This document shows positions 45,950 to 54,683 of a DNA stretch of 64,000 bases, piece after piece. Position numbers and translations under genes: made by a program. The stretch's first letter is position 1; each line of letters begins with the position of its first letter. The notes under the pieces were generated by a model, which did no database searches, was not told the DNA's origin, and worked only from the letters and a program-made list of their open reading frames with translations. The stretch covers positions 434,001 to 498,000 of the forward strand of contig NZ_AP025145.1 of assembly GCF_019977755.1 (NCBI RefSeq), given 5' to 3'. The DNA comes from Vibrio penaeicida (GTDB taxonomy: Bacteria > Pseudomonadota > Gammaproteobacteria > Enterobacterales > Vibrionaceae).

Positions 45950-48172
45950 ATGAAACCCGGCTTAACAAAGCAGATCTTTAAGGGTCTGCTGATGCTTTGT
46001 GCACTCTACGCATTGTACATTTTGGCGACATTAAACATTTCGACAGAGACGCATATTTGGCTTGCGTCTAGTGCCTTTGTTTTATTATTGCTCTTGTCGA
46101 AGAACCTATCGACAAGAGCCACAACATTCATTCTGATCATCGGCGCATTCATTTCGTTTCGTTATATCTATTGGCGATTTCAAGAAACACTTCCTTGGGA
46201 AAGTAGCCTAGACTTGCCGTTTGCAATGCTGCTTTTTATCGCGGAGTGCTACGGTATTCTGGTCTATATGATGGGTATGTTTGTAACGGTTAAACCTTAT
46301 GAACGGAAACGCGTTCCTTTAAATATAGATGCGCATTTACCTACTGTGGATATTTACATCCCAACCTACAACGAGCCTATGGATGTTGTCGGTCCTACCA
46401 TTTTGGCGGCATCTCGTTTGGAATACCCTGGTAACTTCCGCGTTTACGTTTTGGACGATGGCGGCACTCACCAAAAGTTAAATAATGAAAATGCTGAAGA
46501 GGCAAGCGAAGCGCGTAGCAGAGCTCAGGCACTGAAGGCATTTTGTGAAGACGTTGGTGCAAGTTACATCACGCGAGAAAAGAACGTTCAAGCCAAAGCT
46601 GGGAACATCAATCATGCTTTGGAGAAAACATCTGGCGAGCTTCTTTTGATTCTGGACGCCGACCATGTACCAACGCGTGATTTTCTGATGAACACAATCG
46701 GCTTGTTTCAGAAGGACCCCAAGCTCGGCTTTGTTCAAACTCCACATTTTTTTGTTACCCCTGGACCCGTCGAACGAAACTTGGGTATTGAAGATAAAGT
46801 CCCTTCAGAAAACGAGATGTTTTACAACAAGACACTGGTTGGAATGGACTTCTGGAATGGTTGCTTTTTTTGTGGGAGTGCAGCGGTTATTCGCAGAGTG
46901 GCGCTTGAAGAAGTGGGAGGTATATCCACCAAAACCATCACAGAAGATGCCGACACTGCGTTAAACATGCACTCCAATGGTTGGAGCAGCGCGTATCTGA
47001 ATATTGCAATGGTAGCGGGGTTATCTCCGGATACGTTTGGTGCTTACGTTACTCAGCGTTCTCGCTGGGCGCAGGGCATGATACAAATATTCTTACTGAA
47101 TAACCCTTTGTTTAAAAAAGGCTTATCGGTTCCTCAGCGCATTTGTTACCTAAACTCAACGCTATACTGGTTTTTCCCCATTTTCCGATCGGTGTTCCTT
47201 GTATCACCGCTGCTTTATCTCCTGTTTGATCTGCAGATATTTGTTGGCAACACGAAAGATTTTCTGATTTACGTTGTGCCCCATCTGGTGATCAGCGTCA
47301 TGATAACTCAACGATTGTTTGGCAAAACACGACGCGCATTTTTCTCTGAGCTCTACGAAACTGCCCTGTCGATATACCTCTGTTTGCCGACGCTTTCTGT
47401 ATTGCTAAAACCGAAGAAACCCAGTTTTGTGGTGACGCCAAAGGGAGAAACAACGCAAAAAGTGTCGTTCTCCAAGCTTACGCCTTTCATGGCATGTCTG
47501 TTCGGCTTAGTTGTTTTGGCCGAGGTGTGGGGGATTTACCGCTACGTAAGTTTTCCTGCCGAGCAAAGCCAACTTATGCTGGTGATCTTGTTCAACACCT
47601 TCAACTTGATTTTGATTGTACTGTGTTTGGGGGCAATGCTCGAAACTCAGCAGCGTCGGAGCGAACCGAGACTGCTGGTGAATGAAAAAGCGGTTATCAC
47701 GGATGGAGACAAACGCTTCAATGCCACACTGAACGATATTTCACTGAAAGGTGCGAGGCTGACTTTGAGCAGTGTAGAGCACGATATTTTGTCAGGCGAT
47801 ATTGTCACTGTTTCTTACTTTACTGAGAGTGGGCAAGCCGAGAAAGGTCAAAAACCACGCTACAAAATCGTCAGCCTAAATATGCGGGTGGTAGCGGTTA
47901 AAAATGGTCAGCAAGGCGTACAAGTAAGCTGTGTTTTGGTGAGCCAAGAAGCTGAGGACATGCAAGTACAATACGCTAAGGCATATGGGCAAAGCCGACG
48001 GTGGAGCCAGAGAAGGGAATATGAAGAAAGCTTGAAGCAAGGCGTTTTATCTTCGGTTATTGGGCTTTTCTCATTAGCGTGCCAACACCTTACACGAGTA
48101 TTAACGACGTCCGTAAAGCAAAAAGTTGAAACATCAAAGGTTCAGAGTAAAAAGGAGTTTCAAGGTGAATAG
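45950..48172 (+). CDS. bcsA: BcsA-like beta-glucan (cellulose) synthase with PilZ domain, copy 1
   Basis: A 740-residue inner-membrane glycosyltransferase (GT2). Seen: four N-terminal helices, YVLDDGG (D170), LDADHVPT (D236/D238), FFCGSAA, TEDADTAL (D333) and QRSRW (369-373), the complete D,D,D,Q(Q/R)xRW set. Further helices follow and the gating loop FVVTPKGE (493-500). The PilZ domain has RSEPR (570-574) and DISLKG (596-601), the c-di-GMP binding motifs. It should polymerise UDP-glucose (or a related sugar) and move the chain across the membrane when c-di-GMP is bound. The end overlaps bcsB. Cellulose itself is not proven. Confidence 0.9.
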   Translation: MKPGLTKQIFKGLLMLCALYALYILATLNISTETHIWLASSAFVLLLLLSKNLSTRATTFILIIGAFISFRYIYWRFQETLPWESSLDLPFAMLLFIAECYGILVYMMGMFVTVKPYERKRVPLNIDAHLPTVDIYIPTYNEPMDVVGPTILAASRLEYPGNFRVYVLDDGGTHQKLNNENAEEASEARSRAQALKAFCEDVGASYITREKNVQAKAGNINHALEKTSGELLLILDADHVPTRDFLMNTIGLFQKDPKLGFVQTPHFFVTPGPVERNLGIEDKVPSENEMFYNKTLVGMDFWNGCFFCGSAAVIRRVALEEVGGISTKTITEDADTALNMHSNGWSSAYLNIAMVAGLSPDTFGAYVTQRSRWAQGMIQIFLLNNPLFKKGLSVPQRICYLNSTLYWFFPIFRSVFLVSPLLYLLFDLQIFVGNTKDFLIYVVPHLVISVMITQRLFGKTRRAFFSELYETALSIYLCLPTLSVLLKPKKPSFVVTPKGETTQKVSFSKLTPFMACLFGLVVLAEVWGIYRYVSFPAEQSQLMLVILFNTFNLILIVLCLGAMLETQQRRSEPRLLVNEKAVITDGDKRFNATLNDISLKGARLTLSSVEHDILSGDIVTVSYFTESGQAEKGQKPRYKIVSLNMRVVAVKNGQQGVQVSCVLVSQEAEDMQVQYAKAYGQSRRWSQRREYEESLKQGVLSSVIGLFSLACQHLTRVLTTSVKQKVETSKVQSKKEFQGE

Positions 48173-50216
48173 GTTTTTTAATGGGAACGGGCTCTTCGCT
48201 TTCATTTTGCTGTTCACCAGTTGTTTGGTACATGCAAATAAAATGGTGGAAGTCCCACTCGCTTACGCGACAGACAATCAAGGTGACATTGTACTTCGTG
48301 GTCAAAATCAAACCATTTCTATCCCAATATCGATTCTAGATGGACAAGAGGTGGAAGAAATAGCGTTATCGTTGTCGATTTCCAATAACAACGACATCGA
48401 CCAAACTCTGCTTTGGGTAGCTGCAGGCAATAAAACGTTAGCAAAAATTGAATTAAAGCAGCGCAGTCAGCGCCAGAATATACGTATTGAGATTCCACCC
48501 GCACTGGTTTCTCAGGAAAATCCGCACCTAATTTTACGGGTGCAACACCTACTCAAGGACGACAAAGCAACGGTTAACTCCACATCGTTGAGCACACTTG
48601 TGAGTAGTGAGCATTCATTTTACTCACTCATGTACTCTGAAAGTTCGTCGCTAGACAGCCAAACGCTGTTGTCGTTTGATGAAATGGTGCAAAGCGATCA
48701 AAATTACAACTCTAAGGTGCATTTGATTTCGCTAATTGATCGCAATCCAACGTTAGCGTTAGGGACTGCTGCCTCTCTCGTGCAAGGCTGGGCGCTCAGA
48801 AGCGGGTCAGAAGACCATCAGTTTGACTATCGATCCGAAGGGGTATCCGGTACGCAAAGGGTAATTCGAACGGAACTGAGTGGACCAACAGTCGTGTTTG
48901 GCAACAAAGAAGCGCTGATAGAGCAAGGGTGGATCGATAACACTATTTATCAAAGCATCACCGGTCCATATTTAGGTTCAGGGGGATCGCGGAATGGGAT
49001 CGAATGGTTGCTCGTGGTTTCTGGTAACAGCGATCTCGATGTAAAACGCGCCGCTCAAGCGTTTGCGAATAACACTCGAGATCTGCCGGACACGCGTCAT
49101 ATGGTGATTCAGAAAATTGAGTCTGCACAAGATCGTTTTCTAAAAAGTGATGAGACTTACCGGTTGTCTGAGTTTACGAGCCAATCGGATCTTACTCATT
49201 CACCGTTGGAGCTCCGATTCGTGATGCCGAGCAATATCCTGTTTGGCACCGAAGATACAGCGAAAATAAATTTACTTCTCGAGCATACTCGCGTGGCACC
49301 GGGAGAGGGGTCGATGATATTGCGAGTGAACGATAAGTTCATCAGCAGCATGCCACTGCGTTCCAGTTATTGGCGCGACAGCCAACATTACCGTTTGAAT
49401 ATTCCAATGAGAGAATTTGAGCCCGGTATCAACAAGGTCAGTGTGGAAGTGTATGGTCCCATCGACATTCGCAGTCAGCAACGTCGATTCTCGGCGACGA
49501 TGTCTGAAAAATCCAATGTAAAGCTGGGGTCATGGGTTCATTTTATTCCAACAGAGAACCACCAAGTTGCCCCAACCGATTTTCTCGTGTTGACGGACAA
49601 CAATGGTAAATCGGCACAAATAACCGTTGATAAATCTGATCACATTCAAATGAACAACCTGTGGCGATTGCTGAGTTACGTGTCGCATCGAACCCAGCAA
49701 ACCGCGTCTGATTTGCTCATTACAGAGACCGAGAAGCAGCAACGTGAATTTCAGGTGATGCTTCGTCAGCCAATGAAAAGCAGTGAACAAAACCTGCAAG
49801 AAGAGGGTCGATTAGCAGAAGTGAAACAGCAATTATTCGATTACGTTGCCCATGAACAGAAAATAGCAAATGAAGAAAGGCAGGAACAGCAAGAGTCAGA
49901 ATACGCTGTGGTGGAATCGCCGTTTGAATTTGAAGCTGAAAAACGTGCTTATGTGAAGCACAACAATGGCAACGGTTGGTACCGAATTCAGTTGTTGGAA
50001 AGTACCGAATCGCAATTTGATGAATTCCTTAAAAGTGAGCCAACACAAACGCCGTCTGGCTTATTAAGCGAGCGAGATTTTTCGCGCAGCATCCATCAAT
50101 TCATAAAAGCGATTTTCATTGGTTACCCAATTGGGCTGGCGTTAGCGGCATTATTTATCATTTGGTGTATGTCTTCGATTGTTACCCGATATCTTGAGGA
50201 ACGAAAATGCGGATAA
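48165..50216 (+). CDS. bcsB: BcsB-like periplasmic subunit, copy 1
   Basis: A 683-residue protein. I chose the GTG at 48165, with an AAGGAG ribosome site 7 bases upstream, inside the end of bcsA. It starts with a signal peptide (about 30 residues, ending VHA). Next come carbohydrate-binding and flavodoxin-like domains with DIVLRGQNQTISIPI, EWLLVVSGNS, RFVMPSNILFG and RSSYWRDSQHYRLNIPM. One C-terminal membrane helix (YPIGLALAALFIIWCMSSIV) anchors it to BcsA. BcsB guides the nascent chain through the periplasm. A Gln/Glu-rich stretch near residues 570-595 is unusual. Confidence 0.85.
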   Translation: MNRFFNGNGLFAFILLFTSCLVHANKMVEVPLAYATDNQGDIVLRGQNQTISIPISILDGQEVEEIALSLSISNNNDIDQTLLWVAAGNKTLAKIELKQRSQRQNIRIEIPPALVSQENPHLILRVQHLLKDDKATVNSTSLSTLVSSEHSFYSLMYSESSSLDSQTLLSFDEMVQSDQNYNSKVHLISLIDRNPTLALGTAASLVQGWALRSGSEDHQFDYRSEGVSGTQRVIRTELSGPTVVFGNKEALIEQGWIDNTIYQSITGPYLGSGGSRNGIEWLLVVSGNSDLDVKRAAQAFANNTRDLPDTRHMVIQKIESAQDRFLKSDETYRLSEFTSQSDLTHSPLELRFVMPSNILFGTEDTAKINLLLEHTRVAPGEGSMILRVNDKFISSMPLRSSYWRDSQHYRLNIPMREFEPGINKVSVEVYGPIDIRSQQRRFSATMSEKSNVKLGSWVHFIPTENHQVAPTDFLVLTDNNGKSAQITVDKSDHIQMNNLWRLLSYVSHRTQQTASDLLITETEKQQREFQVMLRQPMKSSEQNLQEEGRLAEVKQQLFDYVAHEQKIANEERQEQQESEYAVVESPFEFEAEKRAYVKHNNGNGWYRIQLLESTESQFDEFLKSEPTQTPSGLLSERDFSRSIHQFIKAIFIGYPIGLALAALFIIWCMSSIVTRYLEERKCG

Positions 50217-51232
50217 AACGATCCATTTTAGTCTTGTCAGTACTCTCTTCTATTTGGGTGAGTGGTGCGAGCTTTGCGTCATCGCAATGCCATAGCGATC
50301 AAAGTATGTGGAGCACGTACAAATCCAGTTTTATTACACGCAATGGTCGAGTCATAGATAATGCCAACAAACACATTTCACACAGTGAAGGCCAAGGTTA
50401 CGGCATGCTTATCGCCGAGTATTTCGGTGACCAAAAGACATTTAGAAAACTTTGGAGTTGGACTCAAAAACACTTAAGCCGAGATCAAGACCCTTTGTTT
50501 TCATGGAAATGGCAGTCTAAAACACCCAATGTACCCGACAAAAATAACGCCAGTGACGGCGATATTCTTATTGCTTGGGCGCTGTTACGCGCGAGTAAAC
50601 GTTGGCCAAATCAAGGGTATCAATCCAGCGCCAAGGAAATCATTCAAGAGCTACAGCATTCTCACCTAAAAAGCCGAAAAGGTGAGGTGGTTCTATTACC
50701 AGGTAGTTACGGGTTTGAATTCAGTAGGCGAACGGTTGTTAATCCAGCGTATTGGGTCTTTCCTGCATTTGATGATTTCAGCCAATACAGCGATCAGTGG
50801 AAAGCGTTGTCGGAAAGTGGCGTGGCGATGCTAAACGCAAATCTCTACGGTCACCATTTGCTACCACCAGATTGGTTGGAAGTCAGTAAAAATGGTTGGA
50901 AACCCGCTCAAAATTTCCCGCCTCAGTTTAGTTACTCAAGTTACCGAGTGCCGCTCCACCTGGTGTGGGGAGGGCGTTCTCATCGAATCAATTGGCTTTA
51001 TAACAATTGGTTGGAAAGCAGTAACAAAGCGTGGGTGGATGTGACAACAGGAGAGTTAGCACCTTATCCACCTCCAGAAGGTGCAACCGCAATCGCTCAA
51101 CTGGTCGAACGCGCCAGTAAACCAAGCGCCTCTCAAAAAGGGATCTCTGTGTATCCCAAAGGAAAAGATTATTACTCCGATAGCTTAGTGCTGCTATCGC
51201 ACATTGCTTACAACGAAAGGATTTGCCAATGA
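50207..51232 (+). CDS. bcsZ: BcsZ-like GH8 endoglucanase, copy 1
   Basis: A 341-residue secreted glycosidase of family GH8. A signal peptide (to about residue 26) is followed by the catalytic acid region SEGQGYGM (E61) and NNASDGDILIAWAL. The later FEFSRRTVVNPAYWVFPAF and SYSSYRVPLHLVW also match the family. BcsZ trims beta-1,4-glucan during export and is needed for proper cellulose formation in E. coli. It overlaps bcsB by 10 bases and the next gene by 4 (ATGA). Confidence 0.9.
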   Translation: MRIKRSILVLSVLSSIWVSGASFASSQCHSDQSMWSTYKSSFITRNGRVIDNANKHISHSEGQGYGMLIAEYFGDQKTFRKLWSWTQKHLSRDQDPLFSWKWQSKTPNVPDKNNASDGDILIAWALLRASKRWPNQGYQSSAKEIIQELQHSHLKSRKGEVVLLPGSYGFEFSRRTVVNPAYWVFPAFDDFSQYSDQWKALSESGVAMLNANLYGHHLLPPDWLEVSKNGWKPAQNFPPQFSYSSYRVPLHLVWGGRSHRINWLYNNWLESSNKAWVDVTTGELAPYPPPEGATAIAQLVERASKPSASQKGISVYPKGKDYYSDSLVLLSHIAYNERICQ

Positions 51233-52686
51233 AACGTTACCTTGTCATCGCAGCACTGATATCCCTGCCAGTACATGCGCAAAAACAACAAGACGTTACT
51301 GTTTTCGACGAGCGAATTGTTGTCGAAGTGAGCTCAGAATCTCAACCTGAATTTGATGAAAGCTTATATTGGGAAATACTCAACAATACAGGCTGGAAAC
51401 AAGCAAAAGAAGCATCGAAAGGGCTGACTATTTCACCTGCTCTCAAAGAGGAAATTGAATACAAAGAGTCTCTTGAACGTTTGAGCTACCTTGTTAAGAA
51501 ACGAAGAACAAGTAACGCGAATGCCTTGATCCTTGCTCATCCAGAGTGGCGCACTTGTGACCGTGTTCAATGGCTTTGGTTGGATTTAAAAAATGAAAGC
51601 AGCACGGGGTATGGCAGCAACGCGAAATCTAAATATCAATTTATTCTAGATAATTGTGAAGGGCATGAATTGAGTACCACACAAAAGTTACTCAGTTGGA
51701 CCGGACAAAGTGCGCAAAATGACATTTTGGCAAGATACAAAGCGGCTCCCAATTATAATGCAAAAGCGGCGGCTAAAATCCGTCACGATTTGAAAATGGA
51801 TCGGTTTGCCGCGGGTAAAGTCAGTGTAAATGAATTGGTGGAGCTCGAAAAAATCGTGATGCGTAAAAAAGACGCAGAACTTGCCGAATTGGTCGCTTGG
51901 AAATACCTTGAAAATCAACAGCCCTCAAAAGCGCTAGAATGGTTTGAAACGGCAATCGGCTGGGCAGGAGCAACAAACAAACGCATTGAAGGAAAATTGC
52001 TGAGCCTTCAACAAATGGGCGAGCAAAACCGCCTTCAAGTCGAATACAAGATTTGGTCGAAAGAATACCCTGCCATCGCTAAGTGGGATATCGGTTCCGA
52101 TGAGGAAATGGATTTGGCGTGTGAAGAATCTACCGTTAAATGTTTACAATCTTTGCGTGATAAGCCTGAATTGTCTGCGCAGGAATACGCGTTGAAAGGG
52201 TGGAAATTATACGAACTATCACGCCCAATATCGGCAAAGTTGGCGTTCGAAAATGCTATTAACCGAATGTCCCCTGCTGATGAAGAGTGGGATTTAACGC
52301 AATATGGTTACATGCTTTCACTGGAACAATCGGGTTATGTTGATAAAGCTGATCTGCTTGCCCAGCAAATAAATGACTCAGACAAACGTCGGAAAATAGA
52401 CAAACAAACCGCATTAAAACAAGTGTACTTCGCGTTCGACAGCAAAGATTACGATGAAGCCCTATCTCGAATTGATGAGTATGAAGAGTTGTATGGAAAA
52501 GAGGTCCAGCTAATTGAAATTAAAGCTTGGTCACTTTATAACAGTGAACGCCAAAAAGAAGCATTGAGTGAATTCGCTGTACTTGCCGAAGCCTTCCCAC
52601 ATGATAAAAAAGTACAGCACTCTTATTTGGTGATCAAATGCAGTGTTTTCTCACACAAAACTGAGTGCAGAGAGTTAGGTTACTAA
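51229..52686 (+). CDS. Periplasmic TPR-like protein closing cluster 1
   Basis: A 485-residue protein starting at the ATG overlapping the bcsZ stop. It has a short signal peptide (to about VHA, residue 17) and then helical repeats: ALEWFETAIGWAG, YALKGWKLYELSRPISAKLAFENAI, DYDEALSRIDEYEELYGKEVQ and ALSEFAVLAEAFPHD. These resemble TPR units. It ends in a short Cys-containing tail (KCSVFSHKTEC). BcsC has a TPR region followed by an outer-membrane barrel; here the repeats stop without any barrel. It may replace the TPR part of BcsC with a pore encoded elsewhere. No outer-membrane porin gene is nearby. Confidence 0.75.
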   Translation: MKRYLVIAALISLPVHAQKQQDVTVFDERIVVEVSSESQPEFDESLYWEILNNTGWKQAKEASKGLTISPALKEEIEYKESLERLSYLVKKRRTSNANALILAHPEWRTCDRVQWLWLDLKNESSTGYGSNAKSKYQFILDNCEGHELSTTQKLLSWTGQSAQNDILARYKAAPNYNAKAAAKIRHDLKMDRFAAGKVSVNELVELEKIVMRKKDAELAELVAWKYLENQQPSKALEWFETAIGWAGATNKRIEGKLLSLQQMGEQNRLQVEYKIWSKEYPAIAKWDIGSDEEMDLACEESTVKCLQSLRDKPELSAQEYALKGWKLYELSRPISAKLAFENAINRMSPADEEWDLTQYGYMLSLEQSGYVDKADLLAQQINDSDKRRKIDKQTALKQVYFAFDSKDYDEALSRIDEYEELYGKEVQLIEIKAWSLYNSERQKEALSEFAVLAEAFPHDKKVQHSYLVIKCSVFSHKTECRELGY

Positions 52687-52714
52687 GGTCGACAGACTGA
52701 ATAAGACAAGTTGG

Positions 52715-52740
52715 AACCCTCCTTTATTGGGAGGGTTTTT
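52715..52740 (+). terminator. Rho-independent terminator of cluster 1
   Basis: AACCCTCC (52715-52722) pairs perfectly with GGAGGGTT (52730-52737) over a 7-base loop, followed by TTT and then G. It is 28 bases after the TPR-gene stop. Confidence 0.85.
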
Positions 52741-52842
52741 GATTCATCGGTGAAAGTTAAATTGATGGACTCATTAAACTCAGTGAAATAAGGTGATTAG
52801 TCATTTCGTATCATAACGAGTTAAAGAAAGGAATAGTGATAC

Positions 52843-53376
52843 ATGAAGGACAAGTTTGAGGCACTCAAAGCATTAGGTGCAGGGGATTTTCAGCATTTAA
52901 ATGGCTCTTTAATCGCTCATTTGGAAGGGACGCAACGTATTCTTAAGGAGTGGGGTGCATCTGAAGTACTGCAAACCGCAGGGCTGTTTCATGCAGCATA
53001 TGGAACCGCAGGGTTCGATGAAATCATGGTGTCTTTGGACAAGCGCAATGACATCGCAGACGTAATTGGAGTTGCAGAAGAAGAACTTGTTTATCTCTAC
53101 TGCTCATGCGATAGGGATAGTGTATTTCCGCAATTTGATGGCAGAGACCCTATTCGGTTCAAAGACCGATTTGTTAGCAAAACGTTTGACTTGGATAAAA
53201 GCACTTTACGTCTGTTTTGCGAGTTAACCGTCGCGAATGAACTTGAATTGGTGTACGCAAGCGATGAATTTAAGAAACAGTATGGCAAAGAACTGTTTAC
53301 TCTATTTGAGACAATGCAGCCGTACCTCTCACTCAACGCAAAAAGCGCTTATCAAAACGCTCTCGCCAACGTATAA
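52843..53376 (+). CDS. DUF6817-like (HD-type) protein between the two clusters
   Basis: A 177-residue cytoplasmic protein with an AAAGGAA ribosome site. FQHLNGSLIAHLEGTQRILKEWGASEVLQTAGLFHAAYGTAG has the look of an HD-fold metal site (H...H, then LFHAAYG) and I associate it with DUF6817. It is transcribed after the cluster 1 terminator and shows no link to glucan synthesis. Whether it is an enzyme is unknown. It and the next gene separate the two paralogous clusters. Confidence 0.7.
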   Translation: MKDKFEALKALGAGDFQHLNGSLIAHLEGTQRILKEWGASEVLQTAGLFHAAYGTAGFDEIMVSLDKRNDIADVIGVAEEELVYLYCSCDRDSVFPQFDGRDPIRFKDRFVSKTFDLDKSTLRLFCELTVANELELVYASDEFKKQYGKELFTLFETMQPYLSLNAKSAYQNALANV

Positions 53377-53426
53377 AAGATAGATACTAAATCAAAGGTA
53401 GATATTGCGCATACGAAGGCTCGCTT

Positions 53427-53789
53427 ATGACATACGAAGAGTTTAACCAATTCTGTGGCTCCTTAGTAGCAACGACTCACGTTGTGCAATGGGGCGATTC
53501 TCATGTGTGGAAAGTTGGTGGCAAAGTGTTTGCGATAGGAGGTTGGGGCGATAACAAACAACCCGCTTATATCTTCAAAACGTCCAATAATAATTTTGAT
53601 TTTTTAAGCGACCATGATGGCTATCGTCCTGCTCCGTACTTTGCGACTCGTGGTATGAAGTGGATTCAACAAACGGATACCGTTGGCGATAAAGATGAAG
53701 AGCTGATCTACTACATTAAAGAGTCTTATCGAATTGTTTCACTGGGGTTGACCAAAGCCAAGCAAAAAGAATTGGGCTTAAACCAGTAG
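53427..53789 (+). CDS. MmcQ/YjbR-family protein
   Basis: A 120-residue protein matching the small MmcQ/YjbR family: FNQFCGSLVATTHVVQWGDSHVWKVGGKVFAI, FLSDHDGYRPAPYFATRGMKWIQQ, and IKESYRIVSLGLTKAKQKELG at the end. The fold is a double-wing DNA-binding-like domain; its role is not established. It begins 50 bases after the preceding gene and may be cotranscribed with it. A GAAGG ribosome site is present. Confidence 0.8.
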   Translation: MTYEEFNQFCGSLVATTHVVQWGDSHVWKVGGKVFAIGGWGDNKQPAYIFKTSNNNFDFLSDHDGYRPAPYFATRGMKWIQQTDTVGDKDEELIYYIKESYRIVSLGLTKAKQKELGLNQ

Positions 53790-54139
53790 CGATCTCCACC
53801 TCATTCCTACGTAAACTTCCTCTTTAGATAGAAAGCAACAGACCTTAATTAGAGCTGAGGCTATTGATATATTTAGACCAATACCTCGGCTGCTAATACA
53901 CATTCGAAACGGACTGTTCGAACCTGCTGAATGCCTCTTTCTTTACGCTGTTTTTCATTTTCAATGTCAGATTGAGAAACTTAAATCGATACCACCAAAA
54001 ATTAATCTCTATTTGCGATAGTGATTGTTTGGTTTTTATATCTATTTGAAATGTAAAATAAAAAAGCATAGATCTCATATGGCAAACATATTGCTTGTAC
54101 CTATCCCTACCAAGATTGGATAGACAAGAGCAGGGGCAC
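53790..54139. other. Upstream region of cellulose-synthase-like cluster 2
   Basis: About 350 bases without a gene. A short CTATCC/GGATAG inverted repeat lies near 54100-54124, just before the lipoprotein gene. No clear promoter, and neither palindrome seen upstream of cluster 1 is repeated here, so the two clusters may be regulated differently. Confidence 0.45.
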
Positions 54140-54682
54140 ATGGACTTTAAAACGGTATCGATAGTAAAGGGGTTGATTGCTCTTTCATTAGGCTCTCTTT
54201 TATTAGTGGGCTGTAAAACCACCCAGCAGGCGGGACTTGGGCAAAATAGAACGTACGATCCCAATCAAATTGAAGACTACCAGCTTCCAATCTTAGTTGG
54301 TGATATCCAAACCCAGCGTAGCTTTCGCCAGTTTAAAGCACGAGAAACATGGTTCTGGGCACTACTTAATAACGATACCTTCCTTCCTGGTGAAAACGTC
54401 ATCGTTCAAATCATCAGTGATACGCCTTTAAAGCAGCCCCCAGAAATATTTGCATTCTCGGTTCCCGAGTCAGCTGGGGATTTGGCGTATAACCCTATCG
54501 GTCCCTTTCAATCGTGGACAACCAAAACCAAGAGTGGCGGTAAATGCATACAAGCTCACCAAAATATAAAAATGAAAGGTTACTGGATTTCCATTTTCAC
54601 CCACTACTGCACACAGGATAAAAACCAAGACCTATCGTGGGTAAGCGACTTTCAACGTTCTCCAATGCTAGAGGGATTCTAG
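54140..54682 (+). CDS. Lipoprotein, first gene of cellulose-synthase-like cluster 2
   Basis: A 180-residue lipoprotein, paralogue of the one at 45421. I chose the ATG at 54140 because it has an AGGGG ribosome site and gives a proper signal peptide with lipobox LVGC. An upstream in-frame ATG at 54095 would add a charged extension that spoils the signal. It keeps YDPNQIEDYQLPILV, ETWFWALLNNDTFLPGEN and IGPFQSWTTKTKSGGKC. The function is unknown. It ends one base before the BcsA-like gene, as in cluster 1. Confidence 0.75.
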   Translation: MDFKTVSIVKGLIALSLGSLLLVGCKTTQQAGLGQNRTYDPNQIEDYQLPILVGDIQTQRSFRQFKARETWFWALLNNDTFLPGENVIVQIISDTPLKQPPEIFAFSVPESAGDLAYNPIGPFQSWTTKTKSGGKCIQAHQNIKMKGYWISIFTHYCTQDKNQDLSWVSDFQRSPMLEGF

Positions 54683-54683
54683 A

